From: Actinidia chinensis
Taxonomy: Eukaryota > Streptophyta > Magnoliopsida > Ericales > Actinidiaceae
Assembly (NCBI GenBank): GCA_009663005.1
Contig: VIGQ01001822.1
Coordinates: 1-17,688, forward strand
DNA: 17,688 bases
Reading direction: 5' to 3'
Part shown: positions 8,700-17,688 of the stretch, one piece after another
Numbering within the stretch: position 1 is the first letter of the stretch
How the letters are laid out: each line of letters opens with the position of its first letter
Notes under the pieces: model-generated
Seen by the model: the letters and a program-made list of their open reading frames with translations, nothing else
What the model was told of the DNA's origin: nothing
The model's database searches: none
Program-made: the position numbers and the translations under genes

Positions 8700-10620
8700 T
8701 TCCCACCCCAAATCAACAATGTCACAAAAGCGTCTCAATCATGCCACCACTACTAAGCTAAGGTATAAACCAGCATTCATAACGGCTGAGGATCAATTAC
8801 TATCTCAATGCACAAGACTGGCACTTAAAATCTATTGAAATCTCAAACGAAAAGCGATAATAGTGTAAGCAGAAAGATTATCCCCACCCCCCACCCACCC
8901 CCCCACCCCCCCTTTTTTTAATGTTGGGTATTATGGAACCAAATGTAAACATTTTGAGGAATCAACAACTATCCTCCATAATCAAGATTGGACTTAAAAG
9001 ACCTCAATTGAAATCTTTCCATACTGAAAAGAGAAATAGTGTCAAAAGAGAGATTACATACAAGCTCTCTAAGTTGGTTGGGGCAATGGAAAACCCAATG
9101 AAGATTCCAAATTCAAGTTGAGGATCATGTTACTCTCTCAATACACAATACTGGTACTTAAAAGTCTCAATTAAAATCTTCAAACCCAAAAGGTGAACAT
9201 TGAAAACCAAAAAGATTATAAACCCCTTGTAAGTTGGGCCGGTATGGAAAACTGATGATGGCTTCCCTAATTCATAACAGTTGAGGATCAAATTATTGTC
9301 TCAATACACAAGAGTCCAAGACAGGCACTAAAAATCCCAATTGAAATCTTGAAACCCAAAAGATAAACAGCGTAATCAGAAAGATTACAGCCCTTTTTCT
9401 AGTTGGGTACAAATGGAAACCTGGCTTAAGATTCCCAAATTCGTGTTAGTGGCTCTCTCAATACACAACACTTGCACTTAAAATGTCAATTGAAATCTTT
9501 AAACCCAAAACATAAAATAGTGTAACCACTAACCAAAAAGATTATAAACCCTCTTTATAGTAGGTAGTAATGTAAACTCCAATCGAGATGCCCGATTCGT
9601 AAACTGTTGAAGGATCAATTACAAGATTGACTCTTAAAAGTCTAACTTGAAATTTACACCCAAAAGATAAACAGCATAACAGAAATATATAAACCCTTTT
9701 CATTTTCATAGTTTTGGTAAGTAAGGAAAGCCAATCAATATGCCAAATTCATTACCATTGAGGATCAAATTACTACCTCAATAAACAAGACTGGCAACTT
9801 AAAGTCTCATTTGAATCTTTTAATAACCAAAAAAGATAAGTAGTGGTAACCAGAGAGATTATATAACCGTTTTTTGTTAAGTAGTAATGGAAACCCCAAT
9901 GCGAAGAATAACCCAAATTCATAAACAGTCAAATTCTATCTCAATACAACTAGACTGCACTGGTTCATTTCTCTTTTCTGATAGCAAACAGGGACAGTGA
10001 AATCTCAATTGAAATCTCCAACCTAAAGGATAAAAATTTTTTTTTAACAAATTTTTGGTACCCAAAAAGATTACCAGTTTTACAACCCTTTACATAGTTG
10101 GTTAGTGTTTGGAAAAACCCAATAAAAAATAAAAGATCCCAATCCATGAACATCAAATTATTATCCTCACGACCCAAGATGGCATCTTAGAACAATTTTG
10201 CATCTCTAAACCTAAAAGAGATATATGTAACCAGAGAGATTACAACCCTTTACGTGCTACCCTGTGTATTTTTGGAAACCCATCTGAAGATACCCAATTC
10301 TGAACAGTCAAATTAATTATCTCAACACGCAGATAAACAAGTGTAAAACGGTGTAACCATAAGATTATAAAAACACTTTTTATAGTTGGGTACAGATGGG
10401 AACCCAATTAAGATAACCAATTCATAACAATCAAGATACCAAAATTCATAAACATCAAATTAACTATCTCATCACTAAGACTGGCACTAAAAATTCTATT
10501 TAAAAAAAGCTTCAAACTCAAAAGATAACAGTGCAACCACACATAGATCTAAGTTCATAACCCTCTTTATAGTTATGTAGTAGTGCAAACTCATTGAAGA
10601 AACCCAAAAGACCTACCACA
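8700..10620 (+). repeat. Degenerate satellite-like array, period about 160 bp, about 11 units
   Basis: Each unit follows the same order: (GA)GGATCAAATTACT, then CTCAATACACAAGACTGGCAC, then a CAATTGAAATCTT block, AAACCCAAAAGATAAACAG, a GTAACCAGAAAGATTA block, AAACCCTTTTTATAGTTGGGTA, and TGGAAACCCAAT. The CTCAATACAC landmark or its derivative falls near 8803, 8968, 9136, 9299, 9455, 9620, 9777, 9940, 10160, 10320 and 10466, so spacing is usually 146-168 bp with one of 220. The units have diverged by substitution and small indels, so the array is old. A C-rich run (8882-8912) and an insertion near 9962-9995 interrupt it. Frames at 8921-9121 and 9965-10177 are incidental. No transposon ends are seen. 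Confidence 0.75.
8882..8912 (+). repeat. C-rich simple repeat
   Basis: CCCCACCCCCC-type tract followed by a T run, lying inside the second unit of the array. It forms a G-rich strand on the minus side. Confidence 0.9.
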
Positions 10621-10700
10621 GATATTGAGATATGCATGAGGAAGTGAGACCTATTGAGATGCTTTTGAAGCTTCAAAACGGTAAGATCGGATCCGACGTT
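10617..10700 (-). pseudogene. Candidate exon fragment, downstream half
   Basis: Read on the minus strand from the copia insertion point, this stays open and encodes (N)VGSDLTVLKLQKHLNRSH and then FLMHISIS. It ends at a splice-donor-like GTG|GTAGGT (10611-10619). The phase matches the open frame on the other side of the retrotransposon (16342-16544), with the ACGTT repeat at the join. The open frame continues past the donor to about 10518 in the tandem array. I recognise no protein family. An exon or pseudo-exon broken by the retrotransposon is an inference; chance is a real alternative. Confidence 0.25.
10696..10700. repeat. Target-site duplication candidate, left (ACGTT)
   Basis: ACGTT abuts the left LTR. 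The same five bases occur at 16342-16346, two bases beyond the right LTR end. Five bp is the usual duplication for Ty1/copia elements; the two-base offset is unexplained. Confidence 0.5.
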
Positions 10701-11099
10701 TGGTTTTGCTGAATAACAAATTCTGATACACACACTAACAAATCCAACACAAACACAACAAATTTACGAGGTTCCGTCAATTTTTGCCTACGTCCTCTCG
10801 GTGGCGCATTCTATTATATGGAAGAGAAACAATACAATACAAATGAAGAGAATTCTCTCAAAGCCTCTCTGCCCTTCTACTCTCTCTGGTTTTCTCTACC
10901 TCTTATCACAGCCTCTCCGCTCGCTCTTTTATAGCTGCCAAAGGGAGCATCAAAGGAGGAATTGGGCAGCTCAACAATGAGTACCTACTTTGTGCAGCCA
11001 TTGTCTCCAGCAGCCAAGGAGGACTTGAGGCAGCAGCCAAGGAGGACATTAGCTGTTTCAAATGAGACCTTTGGTGCAAAGAAGAAGCCACTATCAACA
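10701..11099 (-). repeat. 3' LTR (left)
   Basis: On the minus strand it starts TGTTGATAG and ends GCAAAACCA at 10701. It is colinear with 15943-16339: shared blocks include CACTAACAAATCCAACACAAA, GAGAATTCTCTCAA, CTTTTATAGCTGCCAAAGGG and CAGCCAAGGAGGAC. A TATA box CTATAAAAG lies at 10926-10934 (minus). The segment CAGCAGCCAAGGAGGAC is present twice at about 11010-11046. The ORF-track-size frames here on both strands (10906-11250) are LTR sequence and not genes. Confidence 0.9.
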
Positions 11100-11113
11100 A
11101 TCTCCACCCTTGG
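11100..11113 (-). promoter_or_regulatory. Polypurine tract
   Basis: The minus strand reads CCAAGGGTGGAGAT immediately before the 3' LTR TGTTG. This is the plant copia second-strand priming site (AAGGGGGAGAT type) with one base changed. Confidence 0.85.
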
Positions 11114-11229
11114 CGAAACTTCTCTCTCTCTCCCACCTGGTTGCTGCCACCAATGCGCCCGTAGGTGCCATCTGGCTCAGAAATCTTTATCAAGTCCAAA
11201 CAAGGTTTAAACTTGATTCCAGATACCGA

Positions 11230-11760
11230 CCTTCTTCGTCAACATATTAAGAGGATTGTCGTTGAGGTGCTGATCTTCTCAGCAGGTACATCTCCTTCCC
11301 TTCAGAATTTCTCCGAATAAATTGAAACCGACATCAATGTGTTTGGTGCGGGAATATGACTTGGTTTTAGCCAAACAAATCGCCTTTGAGAGACTGTTCG
11401 CAGTAGACATCAACATGCTCCTGAGCAATTCCCAAATCATTTATCCAAACCATGAAGCCAATATAGCTTCCTTAAGCTTTCTTGTCACTACCATGTAACT
11501 CGCCTCAGTAGTATACAACATCAACTGTAACTGAAGATTAGTCGCCAACATACTGGTTCCCCCACCATAGTGAACCACATAACTAGTGGTGGATCGTCGC
11601 TGTCCCAAGATCTCCGCACAGTCCTGAAGCATCATAAACCCACTGTATACTGACTTGACTTGTCGTCCCCTCTGAATTTCAAACCAACATTGTGACTGTA
11701 AAACCGTGAATAATCGTAAATTCATTTCACGGCCTGCCAATGCACTTTTCCTGGGTTTTG
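11230..11760 (-). pseudogene. RNase H remnant of copia pol
   Basis: The minus-strand open segment at 11441-11740 includes GQRRSTTSYVVHYGGG and TTEASYMVVTRKLKEAIL, matching the copia RNase H region around the STTEAEY-type motif; RNase H removes the RNA strand of the RNA/DNA hybrid during reverse transcription. Downstream, RTKHIDV (about 11325-11350) and an ADMLTK-like end near 11240 follow in shifted frames. Frames change several times and stops intervene, so no enzyme can be made. It is the C-terminal end of pol, about 120 bp from the polypurine tract. Confidence 0.85.
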
Positions 11761-12720
11761 CATATACCTGCTGACCATGCTAACAGCCTGTGAAATATCT
11801 GGCCTTGTTCAAACCATTGCATAATCAGGCAACCACAACATTAGCATAAGGAATATTCTCCATATGCTTGTCGCTCATCTTCTGTGTGAGGAGACATAGA
11901 AGGCACTTAATCTCTTAAGTGAGAGGACAACGTTGTACTAACTAACAGGTTTTTAGTTGAACTATCAATTCTAAATCTCTGTAAAAACCTTTTTCAGATA
12001 TTGATAAATTGAGTCAATCAAACTTGTACCTTTCACTCTGTCTCTCCATTAATCTCCATGCCCAACATTTCCTTGGCTTTCGCCAATCCTCTTTCCAAAT
12101 TTCCGACTGAGTTGAGCTTTCAAAATCGTCCATCTCCACCTTGGCTCTTATATGCATTAACATTCATACCACATATAAGAAGCATATAAATCATGGACAC
12201 CATCCTTGGAGTTTTGCGAAAATATACACATTGATCACACTGACTTCCCGTGTATAACCCATGCTCGTCCATGAAAAAATCAACCTTTTAATAACCCACT
12301 GTCTGGAGACTGCTTCAAACAATATAGAGACGTTTTAACCGACATGCAAAGGTCTTTTCCAGTACCTGAACCCATCTGGCTGTGACCCAATGTAATCTCT
12401 TCTTCCAATATCTCCATAGTAAAAATGCGTTTTGACATCGAGTTGACTAAACTCCCAAGATCAAACTGAGCAACCAAAGCTAGCAAAATGCGAATAGACG
12501 AATGCTTCACAACAGGAGAAAATAATACCTCGTTTTTGTCTAAGTCCTTCCTTCTGTGCGTAGCCTTTAGCAGCCATCTAGCTTTGAATTCTGACGTCAA
12601 ATCTGACTCCCTGAGTCCTCTTCCTTCTTGCCATATATCCAACTTTGCAAACCGATCGCTTTTCTGTCCTTTGGCAGGCACCACCAACTCCCAAGTTTTG
12701 ATTCTTGTGAAGCTGACTCC
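11761..12720 (-). pseudogene. Reverse transcriptase remnant of copia pol
   Basis: The minus-strand open segment 12280-12687 carries FSPVVKHSSIRILLALVAQ, EEEITLG and SLYCLKQSP, diagnostic of copia RT fingers and palm. The catalytic Tyr-Val-Asp-Asp site falls at 12158-12175, where the codons now read Tyr-Val-Val-stop, so activity is lost. A second open segment in another frame (12578-12778) holds the upstream NPQKWKKGMDEEM region. At least three frameshifts are needed to follow the domain. The stretch 11761-12150 is the RT thumb/connection region, badly decayed, with RPDI-like residues near 11795. Confidence 0.9.
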
Positions 12721-14110
12721 TTTTCATTTCTTCATCCATGCCCTTCTTCCATTTTTGTGGATTGTCAGTTCCCTGCACATCATCTTTTGTAAGTACATAG
12801 GACTTCCCTCAATCACTGGAAGTGCAATAGCCGACAGTATCAGTATATCGAGCAGGCCTACTAATCACTCGTTGTGGCCTACTCGTATGCGATGGTTCCT
12901 GCTGGTTGTGAGTTTGAGCTTCTTTTCAGATCTGGTGTAGTTGGTGATAATCATCGAGTCCTCGTCATGAATATCAACTGTCGAACAATTTTAGTCGTTA
13001 CTTACAGGACTTACGAGCTCCACCCTGCTGGGTGGATGTCGGACTCATTTCTCTTCTCCGGATTCTCAGTATCACAGATCATCAAATGTAACATCCCGAC
13101 TGTGAATATTTCTCAGTCCGGGATCACCATAGAGTCTGTATCCTTTTAATCCAGTCTAAAGCCTACAAAAATAGCTTTCTTGGCTCTGGGAATCCAACTA
13201 AACTTAACTTATCTTCCTTTACACATGAAAGTATGTAGGACATCCCAATATGTGCAGACTATCATAATCAGTAGGCATACCATTTTCCTACCATACCTCC
13301 ATATGAGTTTTTTTCCTTCAATAGCCGTGAAGAAGTCTGTTGATGAGGTGTGCGGCATATTTTATGGCTTCAGCCGCAAAAATGCTTTTGCTCACCCAAG
13401 CATTGCATACATACATCAACTTTTACTCTACGGTGGCGGTTCATCCTTTCTGCAACTCCATTCTGTTGCGGCGGCGTGCCCCTAATAGTAAAGTTCTGAC
13501 AATCATCCCTTCCTTGGAACAAAATCCGAAGAAAGGATCTGACCTGTATTCTCCACCATTAATCAGATCTGCGCTTCTTGATCTTTCTACCAGTCTGGAT
13601 TTCCGATCATCTTCTTCCATTCAAGAAGATTTTCAAGGCTTCATCCTGTGGCCGCATCGTGTATACCCCAACTCCTTCTGGAAAAGTCATTAACGAAGGT
13701 TACAAAATAGCGTGAGCCTCCCAAAGATACTTTTTAGAGGCCCCCCCCGTACATCGGATGAACAGATCCAAATGGGGATGCCTTCAGTCGATGATTGCTG
13801 TTGCAAACTGCACCCTTGTCTGCTTTGCCAACACACAATGCTCACAGGAATTTAATTTTTCCAGTCTTAGCTCCCTTTCAGAACTCCTTGACGTATCCAA
13901 AGTTTTGCAAGTTTTTTTCTCCAGTTGCCCCAATCGCATAGGCCATAATCTGGAAGTGTCTGATTCGTCTGACTGTTGGAGACAGCAAGCTCTCCCTGTG
14001 ATAGTACTCCCATCGAGGAAGAGAGATTTTCCTCTACGAGTGCCCTTCAAAATAACAAGAACCACTACGACCATCTTTAGAACTCTCCCCTTCCAAGATA
14101 ACTTTAACCC
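12721..14110 (-). pseudogene. Integrase remnant of copia pol
   Basis: The minus-strand open segment 13784-14113 holds the pre-integrase region. CEHC at 13835-13846 keeps the two zinc-binding Cys, but both His positions are altered (LWPMRLGQLE at about 13925-13948 has Pro and Gln). HLDLF near 13770-13785 contains the first catalytic Asp. QQNGVAERMNR at 13440-13475 holds the catalytic Glu region. Beyond it come a GYRLYGDP-like segment near 13130 and an RDVTFDD-like segment near 13090. The plus-strand frames over 12488-14138 are antisense shadows. The enzyme is dead, by stops, shifts and lost zinc ligands. Confidence 0.88.
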
Positions 14111-14339
14111 CACCCCTTTGAATCAAAATCTCCCATGAAATGAGATTTTTCTTCAAATTCTGAATAGCATAAGCGAACCATCATAAGAACCTGACGGTTC
14201 CTCCACTTAACATCTTCCATCTGATTGTTGTCAATTCCCATCATTTTGCAAGCGTTGTCCAATTCCCCCATTAGAACAACTCATCCATTTAGTTGTTCAA
14301 TAGCTCGAGAACCAGTCCCCTGTGAGGACACATATTATA

Positions 14340-14370
14340 GGAACACCAGAATCTAAAATCCAGTCGTCAG
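14340..14370 (-). pseudogene. Aspartic protease remnant
   Basis: DDWILDSG is readable at 14345-14368 (minus), with the active-site Asp-Ser-Gly used by copia proteases to process the polyprotein. The rest of the domain (about 14115-14340) is broken by frameshifts, with a CPHRG fragment just downstream. Confidence 0.8.
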
Positions 14371-14479
14371 AATGGGCGAGCAGACAAGAAACAGTAAAAT
14401 GTTAAGTGGTCCATCTTTCTCGACTGCTCCGGAGCTATGTTTCGCCTTTGGTTTTTTTGCTTCTCTATCTTTGGGCAAT

Positions 14480-15255
14480 CTTTTCTCCTGGCCTTTCTAT
14501 GACAATAGCACACTCATCCTTTGCAAGTTGCCGTCGCTCGGATGATTTACACTTTTACACCCTTGTTTTGAGCGAGACTTCCATCCCCCTCCATATTTTC
14601 GGGTACTACTCTTCCCTACACCCCTTGCTGTCAATGCATTTGAACTTCCTCCGGGAGCGTCCTTGATCCTTCTTCTTCTTTCTTTTCTCACCTCGTTGTT
14701 CATCAAAGTATTTGAAACAGAAACATCGTTAAATAATTTCATCTTGACCAACAAGCCAAGTAGTAGTCAAATGCTCATACTTCAGGGCAGGAATTTTAAA
14801 CATAAAAAGAGCTTTATCTTCATCGTCAAGTGTGTTTTTCCTTCTCGTCTAAATTTGCCAATCAGCCAAAATTTTCTGATGCATTTAAATGCTCATGCTT
14901 GACGTACTGGCTTGAATTAGAACCGGAAGAGTTTCTTCTTCTTCAGATAGAGCCGGTTCTCAACGCATTTTGGTCATGTACTGTTCTCGAGTTTGGTCCA
15001 CACCTCTTTGTTTGCTGAGGTCTCCTTCATAACAAGTACTTTCTGGTCTTTGTACAAGACAAAATCTTATCGTACCTGCAACTTGGCATTCAATTTCCGC
15101 CCAAATCTTTCTCTGACATGGTCCTCTGGCTTGGCCTTCCAGGTAATATCTAAGTCCTGTTGAATTAGGACATCCACAAACTCTTTTCGCATTGCCACAT
15201 GCCAAAGTTATTTGTCCCCATCAAATTTTTCAACTTCAAATTTGTCATTGGACAT
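14480..15255 (-). pseudogene. Gag remnant
   Basis: The minus-strand ATG at 15253-15255 opens MSNDKFEVEKFDGDK, a copia gag start, but a stop follows. The gag continues in other frames: 14960-15205, then 14497-14754 with LFNDVSVSNTLMNNEVRKE and a basic Arg/Lys/Ser/Gly-rich tail. The CX2C...HX4C zinc knuckle, which binds RNA, can be traced at about 14482-14528 but is split by single-base losses. Gag would form the particle shell around the element RNA. The product is not functional. Confidence 0.85.
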
Positions 15256-15260
15256 GGTAG

Positions 15261-15922
15261 TTCTTATGGCCCCGAACTAACCGAGAAGTGCTAGTGGAGG
15301 TGCGGTGATTTTAATTCTTCTTCCAATCTAAAACAACTCCACCCACTATATATGATCAAAATATGCAAATTTTGACAAACGATGAGTCCGGATGCTGAAA
15401 AAACTTAAGAAAAGGCTTAACTAACTGGAAAAATCAATAATGGTTCTGGGGTCAATCTTTCAACAATCAGAAACCCTAGGGACAAATCTGACATTTTTTA
15501 TGAATTTCAGGGACTAAAATACCATTTTTTTCAAAAATTATTAAAGGGACTAAACTGTAATTTTTGAAAACTTCAGAGACCAAACTGTAATTTCTACAAA
15601 ATAGGCATGGCACCAACGATAATTTTAGAAAATACAAGGACCAAACTTTATTATCAAACTTAAGGACCAACATATAAAAACAGAAACTTCAGGGTTGAAA
15701 CTAGTAATTTTAACTCAATGAACAGTTGGGTCTTTTCCTCATATTTACAGAGACGCGAACTGCGCCTGCGGTCAACCAACTTCAACGCAACTCGTGTAGC
15801 TCGTTCGAGTCCGATTTTCCGACGCGGTTTGATGCTTTGAGTTTCGTCTTGAGGAGACGAACAAGTTGTGGCGTCCAAATCAATTCGACCACTTTTTATA
15901 CAGAGGTCCTGAAACGCCTATT
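15261..15922 (-). other. Untranslated leader of the copia element
   Basis: About 0.66 kb between primer-binding site and gag. It includes a degenerate tandem repeat (15470-15705). Minus-strand frames at 15476-15878 are incidental. Confidence 0.65.
15470..15705. repeat. Degenerate 26-40 bp tandem repeats (AGGGACYAAA)
   Basis: AGGGACAAAT, AGGGACTAAAA, AGGGACTAAACTGTAATTTT, AGAGACCAAACTGTAATTTC, AAGGACCAAAC, AAGGACCAACA and AGGGTTGAAAC recur every 26-40 bp (one gap of about 60), each followed by an AT-rich tail. This kind of repeat is seen in leaders of plant LTR elements. Confidence 0.75.
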
Positions 15923-15924
15923 TT

Positions 15925-15940
15925 GGCTCTGAATAAACCA
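15925..15940 (-). promoter_or_regulatory. Primer-binding site, tRNA-iMet type (decayed)
   Basis: The minus strand reads TGGTTTATTCAGAGCC two bases from the LTR end. It resembles TGGTATCAGAGC, the usual plant copia site complementary to initiator tRNA-Met, with small insertions. Confidence 0.75.
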
Positions 15941-15942
15941 AT

Positions 15943-16339
15943 TGTTGTGCGAAATAACAAATTTCTGATAACGACACACTAACAAATCCAACACAAACAC
16001 ACAAATTTTACGAGGTTCTGCAATGTTGCCTACGTCATCGTGTGCGCAATTCTTATTATATGGAGAGACAAATACAAATACAAATGAGAGAATTCTCTCA
16101 AGCTCGTCCCTGCCCTTCTACTCTCCTCTGTTTCTCTACCTCTTATCACCAGCCTCTCTCCTCTCTCTCTTTTATAGCTGCCAAAGGGAGCAGCAAAGGA
16201 GGAATTGGGCACGCTCAGAGGAGGACTTTGTGTTCAGCCATGTTCTCCAGCAGCCAAGGAGGACTTGGGCAGCATCCAAGGCGGACATTAGCTGCTCCCA
16301 AAGGATGCCTTTGGTTGAAGAAGAGCCAAATAATCAACA
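15943..16339 (-). repeat. 5' LTR (right)
   Basis: On the minus strand it starts TGTTGATTATTTGGC and ends TTTCGCACAACA. The ends are inverted TGTTG/CAACA. A TATA box CTATAAAAG lies at 16169-16177 (minus), and transcription would run leftward into the leader. A GA-rich tract and a GAGAATTCTC palindrome (about 16087-16096) follow the TATA box. Frames at 16023-16427 on either strand are LTR sequence. Confidence 0.9.
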
Positions 16340-16341
16340 TT

Positions 16342-16544
16342 ACGTTCCCTCGTATCCGGAACAAACCAACGTAGAACCTTTGCTTTCCTCCTCCCAAACG
16401 TCCAATAGCTTCTTCTTCATCGTCTAGAATTACCAAAAATCTAGATCTTATTAATTGCTCAATCGATGGAAATGAACACCACAACGCATTCGAAGCGTGT
16501 TCTTCAACAGGGTCCTTGATTAGGTTCTCTCTTTCTCTCTCTGT
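16342..16544 (-). pseudogene. Candidate exon fragment, upstream half
   Basis: A minus-strand frame open for about 66 codons upstream of the insertion (TAA at 16545-16547 closes it), including SFPSIEQLIRSRFLVILDDE and RFYVGLFRIRGN. It runs in phase into the frame at 10617-10700 if the retrotransposon and one ACGTT copy are ignored; together with the continuation to 10518 that is roughly 130 stop-free codons. There is no in-frame ATG at the start and no clear splice acceptor. An ATGAAGAAGAAG start in a different frame near 16400 gives a shorter alternative. I recognise no family. It may be a broken host exon, a pseudogene or coincidence. Confidence 0.25.
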
Positions 16545-17688
16545 TTAGAGTTTAAATTGTAATTTTGAAGCTCGTTCACCTGCAAATTCACGTCAGCCGA
16601 TCAGCGAACAGAGACGGGTAAAGGCCTCCCCGGGTTGGGTCGGGTTGTTTTCTGACCGCCCCTGTTTCATCACTCGTTAGTCGTTAGCACTCAAGTCACA
16701 AATTCGCTGAGCCGGTGAGAGTACATATTCTTAAATTTTATAGAATTAAGAGCCTTGTAGGAGTGTATATATCTTATATATATTTTTAAAATTTTAACAA
16801 AAATAAGACATTATTTAAAAAAACAAAATTACTACCTAAATTAACCTAAGGTGATTTTTTTATCCTATTTTTTCCAGCTTAATTTAAAAATAAAAAAAAA
16901 TGGTTTTTTAGTCTGTCCAAATCAGACCTTAAAACTGACCTTTTTAAGAAAGTTCATAAAATATATCCTCGAGATACTACAAGCTCGATAAGGAGACCAA
17001 CAAAACTACCTCAGTACATATAACAACGTTTGGATAGGGTTATTAAATAAACCCAAGTTACTCAAGTTTCCGAGTCATGTTCTAGCTCTCATAAAATCAA
17101 TATTGAGATCGGTTCGTTTACTTAAATAATAAATTTTACTAAAATTTAAAACTCGTTAAAATTTTAAATTAAGCTTAAACAAGCCACTAGTTAGCTTGAT
17201 AAATTCATATTGTAGAAAAAAAATCAAACTACTCATACTCGATTTATGGTCAGCTTGACAATAATTGATTTGAGATTGGCAAGACTAATAAATAAATCAA
17301 GCTTAATATATTTTTTAAGCTTAGCTCATTTTCAGCCTTACGCTAGTACGAGTTAATCAGTTTTGACTTGAATTTTGCATTACACGTGGGCTTTAAATGA
17401 AGGGATTTTACATAATGGCTTATAGTAAATGAATTCCAACCTTGAGTTTTAAACTTTTATCAAGATAATTTTAATATGAATGATTATAAGAATTTATAAC
17501 CAAGAAATACATCTATTCCTATCCTAATCCTCGTTACGCGCTATTTCATAAATCCCATATAAGTGACTCTCTTATATTTGTTTAAAAAACCAACACTAAA
17601 TTCTTGGATTTCATTCAAATTCACCTGTCTCCAATGAAGCCTAAGAGCCTATAAATCCGTGAATTGAAGTTCATTATTTTTATAAAAC
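16545..17688. other. Flanking AT-rich DNA, no gene seen
   Basis: A short GC-richer part (16590-16710, with CCGGGTTGGGTCGGGTTG) is followed by AT-rich DNA. Between about 16980 and 17350 the words AAGCTT, AGCTCG, TCAAGCTT and ACTCGA recur on both strands, resembling decayed AAGCTCGA-type plant MITEs, but I cannot define ends. The rest holds nothing recognisable. Confidence 0.45.

Larger units (their letters stand above)
10701..16339 (-). mobile_element. Degenerate Ty1/copia retrotransposon, Tork/TNT1-like
   Basis: A 5.6-kb element in reverse orientation. Direct LTRs of about 399 and 397 bp lie at 10701-11099 and 15943-16339. A decayed initiator-tRNA-Met primer-binding site is next to the right LTR and a polypurine tract next to the left one. 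Domain order on the minus strand is gag, protease, integrase, RT, RNase H, which is the copia order (integrase before RT). Motif wording in protease, integrase and RT is closest to the TNT1/Tork group as I know it. Every domain is split by stops and frameshifts, so the element cannot act autonomously. Both LTRs have many small differences, so insertion is old. Confidence 0.93.

Noticed and set aside
12488..14138. Long plus-strand frames of 91-150 aa
   Set aside because: They are antisense to copia integrase and RT, whose motifs read clearly on the minus strand.
1..17688. CRISPR-like or bacterial operon structure
   Set aside because: Repeats are degenerate, not spacer-separated identical units, and all identifiable content is plant transposable elements.

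Overview
The window looks like intergenic nuclear DNA of a flowering plant, probably a eudicot. It is AT-rich, has no long intact reading frame on either strand, and is built almost entirely from plant-type transposable elements of several ages plus two old, degenerate tandem arrays. I found no complete protein-coding gene, no rRNA, no convincing tRNA and no CRISPR. I also found no clear candidate for a new biological system; the interest lies in how the repeats are layered.

Layout. 1-760: about four degenerate units (181-266 bp apart) carrying AAACCCTAA-type boxes, ending just before a 57-codon ORF (766-939). 1567-1947: a Mutator-type MITE starting CAATGTTTT. 2291-2685: a weaker MITE candidate. 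2971-6070: two tandem copies of an AT-rich terminal-inverted-repeat element ('X'). Copy 1 holds two same-orientation Tourist-like MITEs back to back (3037-3478 and 3482-3942). Copy 2 holds an AT-rich insert of about 325 bp and a second CAATGTTTT-type MITE with a perfect 9-bp target duplication (5616-6006). 6460-6711: an eroded hAT-like element containing a run of 25 G. 7317-8590: a GC-richer LTR-like fragment, apparently split by a hAT-type MITE (7554-8008). About 8700-10620: a degenerate tandem array of about 11 units of roughly 160 bp. 10701-16339: an old, dead Ty1/copia retrotransposon of the Tork/TNT1 type on the minus strand, with both LTRs, primer-binding site, polypurine tract and broken gag, protease, integrase, RT and RNase H. 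16345-17688: flanking sequence and AT-rich DNA.

Relations. The copia element sits in a minus-strand reading frame that stays open on both sides of the insertion and joins in phase across the repeated ACGTT, so it may have broken an exon or pseudo-exon. The two X copies act as empty-site controls for each other, which makes the insertions inside them well supported and gives a relative order: X duplication first, then the MITEs.
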